Below, in pieces: positions 32,354-41,710 of a stretch of 64,000 nucleotides of DNA. Below the pieces are notes generated by a model that worked only from the letters and a program-made list of their open reading frames with translations, did no database searches and was not told the origin of the DNA. Where the stretch lies: positions 1 through 64,000 of the forward strand of contig NZ_JACHHX010000001.1 of NCBI RefSeq assembly GCF_014202935.1, given 5' to 3'. The first letter of the stretch is position 1. The number at the start of each line of letters is the position of its first letter. The position numbers were made by a program, and so were the translations under genes. Source of the DNA: Rehaibacterium terrae (GTDB taxonomy: Bacteria; Pseudomonadota; Gammaproteobacteria; Xanthomonadales; Xanthomonadaceae).

Positions 32354-33592
32354 TCAGTCGGCGCGGACGCGTGCGCCGCGCAGGCGCGGTACGCCGTCGA
32401 CGATCTCGGTCCAGACCAGATGCGCCACGCCCTCGCGCAGCGCCAGCCGCGGAAAGCCGGTGCCGCGGCCACGGCCGGCGACGTCGGCGATCTTCCCGCG
32501 TGCCAGTTCGCGCGTGAGGTCGGCGGAGAAGCGCGCCAGCCACAGTGTCTGCCGGCCGTGCTGCTCCTGCAGCCACGCCAGCCACACGCCGTCGGCGGCG
32601 GCGGCCAGCGCGACCCGGCCGAGCACCTCGCCGCCGCGGGCGACCTCGCGCATCGGGCCGAAGCGGTCGCCGGCATCGCGCGAGTGGGCCAGACGGATCG
32701 CCGGCGGGCCGCCGGCGGCGGTGTACCAGGCCACCCACACGTCCTCGCCGCGCGCCGCCAGCGCCGGGCCGTTGACCGGGCAGGCCGGCATCACCCAGCC
32801 GTCGTCATGGACCTTGGCCGGCGTGGTCCAGTCGCCATCCTCGTGGCGGGTGACGAGGATGTCGCGCACCTCGCCCTGGGCACGACCGCGGTAGGCCAGC
32901 ACCGGGCCGCGCGCGGTGACCGCGGCGGCGGTCTGGCAGCAGTCGCAGGTGCTCAGGTCGAGCGGCCACTCCACGCGCTTGCTCAGGTCCGCGTCGAATA
33001 CCGCTGCGCGCAGCTGCATCGCGCCGCCGCCACCGGCGGTGGCGGGGTGATTGTGCTGGTGGCCGCCGGCGGTGGCGCGGCCATCCAGCCAGGCAACGGC
33101 GATGCGGTCGTGCGACCACGGCCACAGGCTGACGAAGCCATGCTCGGTGTGGGTGCCGTCGTCGTGCACGGTGACCGGTCCCGACCAGCTCGCGCCACCG
33201 TCGGCGGAGCGGTGCAGCTTGACGTCGTAGGCGTAGGTGGCCTCCGCGCTCTTGACCAGCGTGTGCGCCCACAGCGAGCCGTCGGGCAGCGCGGCCACGG
33301 CCGGGAAATCGGCCCAGTTGACGAACCAGTCCCGCCCTTCGGCCACGGTGGCGGGCGCGCGCCATTCGCCAGCCGCATCGTAGGCCGCCAGCCGCAGGCG
33401 GTGGCCGCCGCCGTCGCGGCGCTCGATCCAGCTCAGCCACAGCCGGCCGTCGGGCGCGAGCGTGAGGTTGGGCTGGGCCGAACCCTCCGGCGCGGGCGGC
33501 GGCCAGGGGGCGACGTCGAAGGCGGCGGCACTGCCGGCGGCGAAGGCCAGCAGCAGGCAGGGCAGAAAACGGGCGCAGCGCGGTCGGTTCAT
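32354..33592 (-). CDS. Secreted BNR-repeat (sialidase-like fold) protein
   Basis: A 412-residue exported protein with a signal peptide (about 1-24). The rest looks like a beta-propeller: an Asp-box SADGGASW (129-136) is clear, and strands such as GPVLAYRGRAQGEVRDILVT recur. It is the kind usually labelled exo-alpha-sialidase, but the arginine triad and Tyr/Glu of true sialidases cannot be assigned, so catalysis is doubtful. Two unusual features suggest metal binding: a histidine cluster HQHNH (178-182) and CDCC (216-219). The ATG at 33592 starts the signal peptide. Confidence 0.75.
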   Translation of the reverse strand: MNRPRCARFLPCLLLAFAAGSAAAFDVAPWPPPAPEGSAQPNLTLAPDGRLWLSWIERRDGGGHRLRLAAYDAAGEWRAPATVAEGRDWFVNWADFPAVAALPDGSLWAHTLVKSAEATYAYDVKLHRSADGGASWSGPVTVHDDGTHTEHGFVSLWPWSHDRIAVAWLDGRATAGGHQHNHPATAGGGGAMQLRAAVFDADLSKRVEWPLDLSTCDCCQTAAAVTARGPVLAYRGRAQGEVRDILVTRHEDGDWTTPAKVHDDGWVMPACPVNGPALAARGEDVWVAWYTAAGGPPAIRLAHSRDAGDRFGPMREVARGGEVLGRVALAAAADGVWLAWLQEQHGRQTLWLARFSADLTRELARGKIADVAGRGRGTGFPRLALREGVAHLVWTEIVDGVPRLRGARVRAD

Positions 33593-33666
33593 CCGCCGAT
33601 GATAGCCACGGCGATGATCCGCCGCCTGCGCCATGTGGCTGGATGCCGTATCGGGGCGAGGGGGCC

Positions 33667-33725
33667 GTGCGCGGAGCGCACGTTACGTATCGCCGCGCGG
33701 CCCGGGTAGCGTGCGCTCCGCGCAC
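33667..33725. repeat. 16-bp perfect inverted repeat upstream of the BNR gene
   Basis: Arms 33667-33682 and 33710-33725 pair perfectly over 16 bp around a 27-nt spacer. The GTGCGCGGAGCGCACG arm with its GTAG neighbour resembles mobile REP-like palindromes of Xanthomonadales. No gene lies in 33593-33785. Confidence 0.7.
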
Positions 33726-33785
33726 GACCGGAGGGGCGGGCCGAAAGGCGCGTCGCGCGCCCGGCTGCCCGGTCCGGCGTTGACC

Positions 33786-34373
33786 TTAGGGCCCGGAAGC
33801 CCCGAACTCCTGCCGGCGGCGGGCATCGTCAGCCGCGCGCAGCTGCGCCAGGCGGTGACGGAACTGCCGGGCCTCCCACGAGGCGAAGCGCCAGATCAGG
33901 TCCACCATCAGCGCCACCGCCAGGCCGACCACGATGCCGCCCAGGAACAGCGCGTTGACCCGCGTGCCCCAGCCGGCCATGCCCTCGCCCAGGCCGGTGG
34001 TGGAGATCAGCCACATGCCGACGCGGTAGGTGAAGTAGTAGATCGGGCCGATGGTCAGCGGGTTGGTGATGAACTGCAGGCCGACCATCACCGTCAGGTT
34101 GCCGCGCACCAGCAGGGCGGCGGCGAAGGCCAGGCCGGCCTGCAGGCCGTACAGCGGCAGCAGCGCCAGCACCGCGCCGAAGTACAGCGCCGGGATGACG
34201 TGGGCGCGCTTGAACGACCACAGGTAGGGCCGGCGGTTGGCGTGCTCGGCGAACCACTTGATCACCGGGTAGCGGCGCACGTTGGCCCGGCGCGGCAACG
34301 GCCGCAGCAGCTTGCGAAGCCGGCGGCGGCGTTCGAACAGGCTGCGGTGGTGGCGGTCGAGTTCGTCCTGCAT
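33786..34373 (-). CDS. DUF2062 family membrane protein
   Basis: A 195-residue inner-membrane protein of the DUF2062 family. It begins with a basic, arginine-rich stretch, then HVIPALYFGAVLALLPLYGLQ and LVRGNLTVMVGLQFITNPLT, the family core, with about three membrane segments in total. Function is unknown. The ATG at 34373 begins MQDELDRHHRS; the open frame continues upstream into tex only by chance. It lies 152 bp after the tex stop, same strand. Confidence 0.85.
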   Translation of the reverse strand: MQDELDRHHRSLFERRRRLRKLLRPLPRRANVRRYPVIKWFAEHANRRPYLWSFKRAHVIPALYFGAVLALLPLYGLQAGLAFAAALLVRGNLTVMVGLQFITNPLTIGPIYYFTYRVGMWLISTTGLGEGMAGWGTRVNALFLGGIVVGLAVALMVDLIWRFASWEARQFRHRLAQLRAADDARRRQEFGASGP

Positions 34374-34525
34374 GGCACGTGGCCGAGGGTGAGGCGCCAA
34401 TTCTACGGAGCGCGTCTGAACGGGAAGATGCCGCAGCGCACGCTTCGCACGGACAGTGCGTTGCACGGATCGTGCCGCCACGGCTCCTGCATGCTCCCGC
34501 ATGCTCCTGCAAGAGCAAACGCCAA

Positions 34526-36856
34526 TCAGCCGCCCTTGCGGGCACGGGCGAAGGCTTCGGCCAGCGCGTTGCCGGCCGCTGCGGCGGCCGGGCGGTCCTG
34601 GCGCGGCGGGCGCGCGTCGCGGCGGCCGTCGCCGCGCGGGCGTTCGTCGCGCGGGCGCGCCGGGTCGCGGCGCGGCGGCCGGGCCTCGGGGCCGTCGTCC
34701 AGGCGCATGGTCAGGGCGATGCGCTTGCGCGGGATGTCCACCTCCAGCACCTTCACCTTGACCACGTCGCCGGCCTTCACCACCTCGCGCGGATCCTTGA
34801 CGAAGCGGTTGGCCAGCGCCGAGACGTGCACCAGCCCGTCCTGGTGCACGCCGATGTCGACGAAGGCGCCGAAGGCGGCGACGTTCGAGACCACGCCCTC
34901 CAGCACCATGCCGGGCGTGAGGTCCTTCAGGTCTTCCACGCCGTCGGCGAAGCGCGCGGTGCGGAATTCCGGGCGCGGGTCGCGGCCGGGCTTTTCCAGC
35001 TCCCGGAGGATGTCGCGCACGGTGGGCAGGCCGAACTTGTCGTCGGTGAACTGCTCGGCCTTGAGCCCGCGCAGGAAGCCACCGTCGCCGATCAGCTGCT
35101 TCACCTCGCGGCCGCAGTGCTTGACGATGCGTTCGACCACCGGGTAGGCCTCCGGGTGTACCGCGGAGGCATCCAGCGGCTCGTCGCCGTCGGCGATGCG
35201 CAGGAAGCCCGCGCACTGCTCGAAGGTCTTCTCGCCCAGCCGCGGCACCTTCAGCAGCTCGCGGCGGGTACGGAACGGGCCGTGCTCGTCGCGGAAGCGG
35301 ACGATGTTCTCGGCCACCGCGGCCGACAGGCCGGCCACCCGTGCCAGCAGCGGTGCGGATGCCGTGTTCACGTACACGCCGACCGCGTTCACGCAGTCCT
35401 CCACGCGGGCGTCGAGCGCGCGGGCGAGGCGGTACTGATCGACGTCGTGCTGGTACTGGCCGACGCCGATCGACTTGGGCTCGATCTTGACCAGCTCGGC
35501 CAGCGGATCCTGCAGGCGGCGGGCGATCGACACCGCGCCGCGCAACGACACGTCCAGGTCGGGGAACTCGCGCGCCGCCAGCTCCGAGGCCGAGTACACC
35601 GAGGCACCGGCCTCGCTGACCACCAGCTTCTGCAGGCGCAGCTCGGGATGGCGCCTGATCAGCTCGCCGGCCAGCTTGTCGGTCTCGCGCGAGGCGGTGC
35701 CGTTGCCGATGGCGACCAGCTCCACCGCGTGCCTGGCGCACAGCAGGCGCAACTGCTGGATCGATTCGTCCCAGCGGTTCTGCGGCGCGTGCGGGTAGAG
35801 CGTGGCGGTGTCCACCAGCTTGCCGGTGCGGTCCACCACCGCCGCCTTCACGCCGGTGCGCAGGCCCGGGTCCAGGCCCAGCACCGCGCGCGGGCCGGCC
35901 GGCGCGGCCAGCAGCAGATCCTTGAGGTTGTCGCCGAACACGCGGATGGCCTCGTCCTCGGCGCGCTCGCGGGCCTGGCCGAACAGGTCGAGCATCAGGT
36001 GCATGTGCAGCTTCACCTTCCACGCCAGCCGCGCGCTCTCCAGCAGCCAGGCGTCGGCCGGACGGCCGCGCGCGGCGATGCCGGCATGCGCGGCGACGCG
36101 CGCGGCACCCTGCGCGTGACCGGCCTCGGCATCGCCGCCCGGGTCCAGATCGAGCGACACGATGCCCTCGCGGCGGGCGCGGAACAAGGCCAGCAGCCGA
36201 TGCGAGGGGATGGTCTTCAACGGCTCGACGTGGTCGAAGTAGTCGCGGTACTTCGCGCCCTCGGCCTCCTTGCCCTCGACCACCCGCGAACGGATCTGGC
36301 CGACGTCGTCGAGCCAGGCACGCAGCTCGCCGATCAGCGCCGCGTCCTCGCCCCAGCGCTCGATCAGGATGGCGCGCGCGCCGTCGAGCGCCGCGGCGGC
36401 ATCGGCCACGCCCTTGTCGGCATCGACGAATTCCGCCGCGAATTCGAGCGGCGTGCGCGCCGGATCGTCCAGCAGCCCCTGCGCCAGCGGCTCCAGCCCC
36501 GCCTCGCGGGCGATCTGCGCGCGGGTGCGGCGCTTGGGCTTGTAGGGCAGGTAGAGGTCTTCCAGCCGCGCCTTGCTGTCGGCGACTTCGATCTGCGCGC
36601 GCAGCTCGTCGGTGAGCTTGCCCTGCTCGTCGATGCTGGCCAGGATCGCCGCCCGCCGCTCTTCCAGTTCGCGCAGATAGGTCAGCCGCACCTCCAGCGT
36701 GCGCAACTGCGTGTCGTCGAGACCGCCCGTGGCCTCCTTGCGGTAGCGCGCGATGAAGGGCACGGTCGCGCCCCCGTCCAGCAGGGCCACGGCGGCGGCC
36801 ACCTGCTCGGCCTTGGCGCCGATCTCGGCGGCGATGGTCTGGGCGATCTTCTGCAT
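34526..36856 (-). CDS. tex: Transcription accessory protein Tex (S1 RNA-binding)
   Basis: A 776-residue Tex/YhgF protein, a conserved RNA-binding factor that affects transcription and stress responses. The N-terminal block [17 protein letters not shown], the YqgF-like domain ([18 protein letters not shown]), tandem helix-hairpin-helix motifs and a C-terminal S1 domain ([20 protein letters not shown]) are in the normal order. The last 45 residues are a low-complexity Arg/Pro/Gly-rich tail ([18 protein letters not shown]) that probably adds non-specific RNA affinity. Confidence 0.96.
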   Translation of the reverse strand: MQKIAQTIAAEIGAKAEQVAAAVALLDGGATVPFIARYRKEATGGLDDTQLRTLEVRLTYLRELEERRAAILASIDEQGKLTDELRAQIEVADSKARLEDLYLPYKPKRRTRAQIAREAGLEPLAQGLLDDPARTPLEFAAEFVDADKGVADAAAALDGARAILIERWGEDAALIGELRAWLDDVGQIRSRVVEGKEAEGAKYRDYFDHVEPLKTIPSHRLLALFRARREGIVSLDLDPGGDAEAGHAQGAARVAAHAGIAARGRPADAWLLESARLAWKVKLHMHLMLDLFGQARERAEDEAIRVFGDNLKDLLLAAPAGPRAVLGLDPGLRTGVKAAVVDRTGKLVDTATLYPHAPQNRWDESIQQLRLLCARHAVELVAIGNGTASRETDKLAGELIRRHPELRLQKLVVSEAGASVYSASELAAREFPDLDVSLRGAVSIARRLQDPLAELVKIEPKSIGVGQYQHDVDQYRLARALDARVEDCVNAVGVYVNTASAPLLARVAGLSAAVAENIVRFRDEHGPFRTRRELLKVPRLGEKTFEQCAGFLRIADGDEPLDASAVHPEAYPVVERIVKHCGREVKQLIGDGGFLRGLKAEQFTDDKFGLPTVRDILRELEKPGRDPRPEFRTARFADGVEDLKDLTPGMVLEGVVSNVAAFGAFVDIGVHQDGLVHVSALANRFVKDPREVVKAGDVVKVKVLEVDIPRKRIALTMRLDDGPEARPPRRDPARPRDERPRGDGRRDARPPRQDRPAAAAAGNALAEAFARARKGG

Positions 36857-36990
36857 GCGCTGTCCGACGGCTGGAAACGGGCCGCCGATTGTCGCAGCCG
36901 CCCGCCCGTGCCGACAGCTTGCGGCAGGCGGCGGGTGCTGTTCTCGCTGGCGCGCGCCTGGCTTCAGGCAAGGTCTGCGCGAGTGCCGCC

Positions 36991-37010
36991 ATCCCGGCGG
37001 AGGCGGGGAT
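36991..37010. repeat. Degenerate dRS3-like palindrome
   Basis: ATCCC and GGGGAT arms around a GC-rich centre, with the usual CCAGCGACTT-type flank, between mnmG and tex. It is related to the elements at 3544, 7855 and 44455. Confidence 0.4.
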
Positions 37011-37098
37011 CCAGCGACTTCAAGCCCTTGGACGCACAGACACTGGGCTGCCGCTTTCGCGCGACGGGCCGGCAGAGGCGGGCTTGCTCAGCAGCGCC

Positions 37099-38950
<1,852 letters not shown>

Positions 38951-38976
<26 letters not shown>

Positions 38977-39248
38977 GTCGCTGGTTTCCGTCAGTTCGTC
39001 ATGGCTTGGAGGCGGCCACGTCGGTTTCTAGCCTCGGCCTTCCCGGCCTCGCCAAGAAACCCGGCCCGCGCCTTCCATGGCGCGGGCGCTCACCGGCGCG
39101 GACTGCCATTCAAGGCAGTCCGCGACAGCCCCGGTTCGCCCGCCACCGACCACGATCACGTCATAGCTGTGCATGTCGCTGGTTTCCGTTGATTCGTCAT
39201 GGCTTGGAGGCGGCCACGTCGGTTTCTAGCCTCGGCCTTCCCGGCCTC
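38951..39248 (-). repeat. 100-bp direct duplication covering the mnmG start
   Basis: 38951-39050 and 39149-39248 are the same 100 bp with three clustered substitutions (38992-38994). The first copy contains the first 9 codons and the ATG of mnmG plus 74 bp of leader; the second copy repeats this upstream, including the ATG. The unit-to-unit distance is 198 bp. The upstream copy can start a short minus-strand peptide identical to the MnmG N-terminus, which soon diverges. Confidence 0.85.
39065..39124 (-). repeat. Two hairpins between the duplicated mnmG leaders
   Basis: Perfect hairpins 39065-39072/39079-39086 (8 bp) and 39097-39107/39114-39124 (11 bp). On the minus strand, which is the mnmG sense, their loops read ATGGAA and TTGAAT; the first carries GGA like the loops of the dispersed repeat at 172-595. 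Confidence 0.55.
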
Positions 39249-39323
39249 GATGCGGGCACGGCCAAGTCGTTCACCGCGCTCCGCGCGGGCGGCCGTCATC
39301 GGCCGGCAGTGTAGCGCTGGACT

Positions 39324-39339
39324 TGGCACGCTTCCTGCT
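39324..39339 (+). promoter_or_regulatory. Candidate sigma-54 (RpoN) promoter
   Basis: TGGCACG-CTTC-CTGCT matches the -24/-12 consensus TGGCACG-N4-TTGC(A/T) in all positions but one, with the GG and GC dinucleotides at the right spacing. No protein gene follows; an intrinsic terminator lies about 110 bp downstream. This points to a small RNA. Confidence 0.5.
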
Positions 39340-39349
39340 CCACAGTTCT

Positions 39350-39467
39350 GGCACCCGCGACAGCAAGGGCGCCGGAGAGGCGTCCGCCGGTGGAGGAACA
39401 GGGGCCGGTGCTGCGTGGCGCGGGGATGCCAGGCCGGGAACCTTGGGGGAGGTTCCCGGCCTTTTTT
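39350..39467 (+). ncRNA. Candidate sigma-54-dependent small RNA
   Basis: The interval between a near-consensus sigma-54 promoter and a strong intrinsic terminator would give an RNA of about 115 nt. It carries six GGA trinucleotides, including one in the terminator loop, as is common in CsrA/RsmA-titrating RNAs of the CsrB/RsmZ type. A 64-codon frame crosses it but runs past the terminator and lacks a ribosome binding site. The promoter and terminator are seen; existence and role of the RNA are inferred. Confidence 0.45.
39432..39467 (+). terminator. Strong intrinsic terminator
   Basis: An 11-bp perfect stem (39432-39442/39451-39461, 8-nt loop) followed by six T residues (39462-39467). No plus-strand gene ends nearby, so it must serve a short transcript. 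Confidence 0.85.
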
Positions 39468-39685
39468 CGTTCCGGGTGCTGCGGGAACGTCCGCCAGGAG
39501 CGGCGGCGCCGGAGTAAAGCCGGCGCCCGGCAGGTCATGGAACAGGGGGAATCCAGGGGACCGTAGGCCGGACGCCGGACAGGTGGGGGTGCGGTCTGTC
39601 TGCGCGCGCCGCGCAAGGTCAGAAACCGACGCCCAAGGTCACAGGGCGCTCAGAATGCGCTCCCGCCGCCGCCAAAGCAAGTGCC

Positions 39686-40582
39686 TCAACGCGGCTCGTC
39701 CTCGCTCACCCCGGCACGCCGCCCCGCCTCCTCGCGTCCGGCGCCGCGCGCTGCCGGCACGGCGGCACGGATGAAGCCGCCACTGCGCCTGGGCTCGACG
39801 GCCGTCGCCGCGGCCGGCGGCGGAGTCTGCGGCATCCGTCGCGCGGGTGCCTGCGATTCGTCGCGCCAGCCGGCCCCGTCGCCGCGGCGCCGCTCTCGCC
39901 ACGGCGGCGGCTCGCCTTCGCGTCCCGGCCACGGCCGCGTCGACCGCTGGTCCACCTCGCCACCCTCGGCGGACGGAAAGCGCCGGTCGGGCTGCCGTCC
40001 GTGCTCACGCCAGTCCGGCCGGCGGCGTTCTTCGTGCTGTCGCCAGCCGGGTTCGCCGTCGGCCAGTCGCCGCCGCTCGCGCCATTCCGTCCCGGGCGTG
40101 CCAGCCTCCGCCTCGTCCTCCCGCAGCGCGGCCTCGCGGGCGCGCCGGTAGACATCGTGGAAGCCGCCGCGCCGCTCGCGCGGCGGGCCGTGCTCGCGCG
40201 GCGGCCGCGGGGCATGGCCGTAGTACGGCCAGTACCAGTAAGGCCAGTAGTGGTACGGGGGCCAGCCATGGCTGTAGCCGTAGAACCACGGCGGGCGGAC
40301 GTAGCCGTAGTGGAAGCTGTACGCGCTGCGGTACGGGTAGGGATGGAACGGCCCCCACCAGCCGCCCCACCAGAACGGGTCGTAGCCATAGCCGTAGTGC
40401 AGCCTGACGTAGCCGCTGGCTGCGCCGTCGTGGCGGCCGACGTAGTAGTCGCCGCGGCCGTCGTCGTAGGGGTAGTAGTAGCTGCCGTCGCGATAGACGT
40501 AACGCTCGCGGTAGCTGCCGTCGTAGGTGGCGCAGCCGGCGAGCAGAACGGCGATGGCGGCAAGGGCAAGCGTGCGGCGCAT
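39686..40582 (-). CDS. Tyr/Trp-rich lipoprotein with basic disordered tail
   Basis: A 298-residue protein that I do not recognise. A lipoprotein signal (LLAGC, Cys at residue 17) is followed by a segment (about 20-125) extremely rich in Tyr, Trp, Pro, Gly and His (for example GYDPFWWGGWWGPFHPYPYR), then a long charged, Arg/Glu/Pro-rich region that is probably disordered. Similar Tyr-rich lipoproteins occur in Xanthomonadales as hypothetical proteins. It is probably surface or periplasm exposed. The ATG at 40582 starts the signal sequence. 39468-39685 contains two short hairpins and nothing else recognisable. Confidence 0.78.
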   Translation of the reverse strand: MRRTLALAAIAVLLAGCATYDGSYRERYVYRDGSYYYPYDDGRGDYYVGRHDGAASGYVRLHYGYGYDPFWWGGWWGPFHPYPYRSAYSFHYGYVRPPWFYGYSHGWPPYHYWPYWYWPYYGHAPRPPREHGPPRERRGGFHDVYRRAREAALREDEAEAGTPGTEWRERRRLADGEPGWRQHEERRRPDWREHGRQPDRRFPSAEGGEVDQRSTRPWPGREGEPPPWRERRRGDGAGWRDESQAPARRMPQTPPPAAATAVEPRRSGGFIRAAVPAARGAGREEAGRRAGVSEDEPR

Positions 40583-40749
40583 GACGGAATCCCTCGGGTA
40601 CTGCGGCAGTCTCGGCCCCGCGCGGTGAATTCGCCCTGAAGCCGGCCCGCGACGGCGCGACGCAGTATCCCGTCGCGCGCGCGCCGCCGCGCTTCCGCGC
40701 CCGCGCGGGGCGATGCTACCGTGCGCCACCCTCCCCGCCCGTCGCTCCC

Positions 40750-41682
40750 ATGGCTCTGCACCAGGCCTCCGGCCGCTGGAAACTCGGACTCGCGCTCGCG
40801 CTGGCCACTGCCGGCTTCTGGTCGACCCTGCCGGTGGCGCTGAAGATCACGCTCGAACAGCTCGACCCGTACACGCTGACCTGGTTCCGCTTCCTGGTCG
40901 CCTTCGTGCTGATGTTCGCCTGGCTGGCGGCGCGCGGCGGGCTGGCGCCGCTGCGCGGGCTGACGCACCGGCACCGCGCGCTGCTGGCGGTGGCGGCGCT
41001 CGGCCTGATCGGCAATTACGTCTTCTACCTGCTGGGCGTGCAGCACACCTCGCCGGGCAATGCGCAGCTGCTGATCCAGCTCGCGCCGCTGCTGATGGCG
41101 CTGGGCGGGATCTTCGTGTTCCGCGAGCGTTTCGCCACCGGGCAGTGGCTGGGACTGGCGGTGATCGTCGGCGGGCTGGCGTTGTTCTTCGCCGACCAGC
41201 TCGGCCACGACACGCTGCCGGCCGGGCGCTACGTGTGGGGCTCGACGCTGGTGATCGCCGCCGCCGTGGTCTGGGCCGTGTACGCACTGGCGCAGAAACA
41301 ACTGCTGCTGCGGCTGTCCTCGCCGCTGATCCTGCTGGTGATCTACGCGGCGGCGAGCCTGCTGCTGTGGCCACTGGCGCGGCCGACGGCGCTGCTCCAG
41401 CTCGACGCGCTGCACTGGGGCCTGCTCGTCTACTGCGCGCTCAACACGCTGGGTGCCTACGGCTGCTTCGCCGAAGCGCTGGCGCACTGGGAGGCCTCGC
41501 GCGTCTCGGCGATCCTCGCCACCACGCCGCTGCTGTGCATCGGCGTGGTGTTTCTCGTGCACGCGCTGTGGCCGACGCTGATCCGCCCCGAAGCGATCTC
41601 CTGGCTGGGCTTCGCCGGCGCCGGCCTGGTGGTGCTCGGCTCGACGCTGACCAGCCTGCTGGGACAGCGCAAGGCCGCCTGA
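40750..41682 (+). CDS. EamA/DMT superfamily transporter
   Basis: A 310-residue inner-membrane protein with ten hydrophobic helices in two EamA repeats (WSTLPVALKITLEQLDPYTLTWFRF in the first, then WAVYALAQKQLLLRLSSPLILL in the second). The family exports metabolites such as amino acids; the substrate is unknown. It is convergent with pepN, and both stop codons lie in one hairpin. Confidence 0.9.
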   Translation: MALHQASGRWKLGLALALATAGFWSTLPVALKITLEQLDPYTLTWFRFLVAFVLMFAWLAARGGLAPLRGLTHRHRALLAVAALGLIGNYVFYLLGVQHTSPGNAQLLIQLAPLLMALGGIFVFRERFATGQWLGLAVIVGGLALFFADQLGHDTLPAGRYVWGSTLVIAAAVVWAVYALAQKQLLLRLSSPLILLVIYAAASLLLWPLARPTALLQLDALHWGLLVYCALNTLGAYGCFAEALAHWEASRVSAILATTPLLCIGVVFLVHALWPTLIRPEAISWLGFAGAGLVVLGSTLTSLLGQRKAA

Positions 41683-41710
41683 CGCCGCCCCTGCACAGGC
41701 GCGGCGTCAG
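41679..41710. terminator. Hairpin enclosing both stop codons of DMT gene and pepN
   Basis: A 10-bp perfect stem, 41679-41688 with 41701-41710, loop 12 nt. The left arm contains the TGA of the transporter gene and the right arm the stop of pepN. No T-run follows on either strand. It may act as a two-way terminator or 3' stabiliser. Confidence 0.5.

Noticed and set aside
32354-33592. True sialidase
   Set aside because: Only an Asp box and propeller-like strands are visible; the catalytic arginines, Tyr and Glu cannot be assigned.
39323-39517. A 64-codon plus-strand frame after the sigma-54 promoter
   Set aside because: It starts between the promoter elements, runs past the intrinsic terminator, and has no ribosome binding site.
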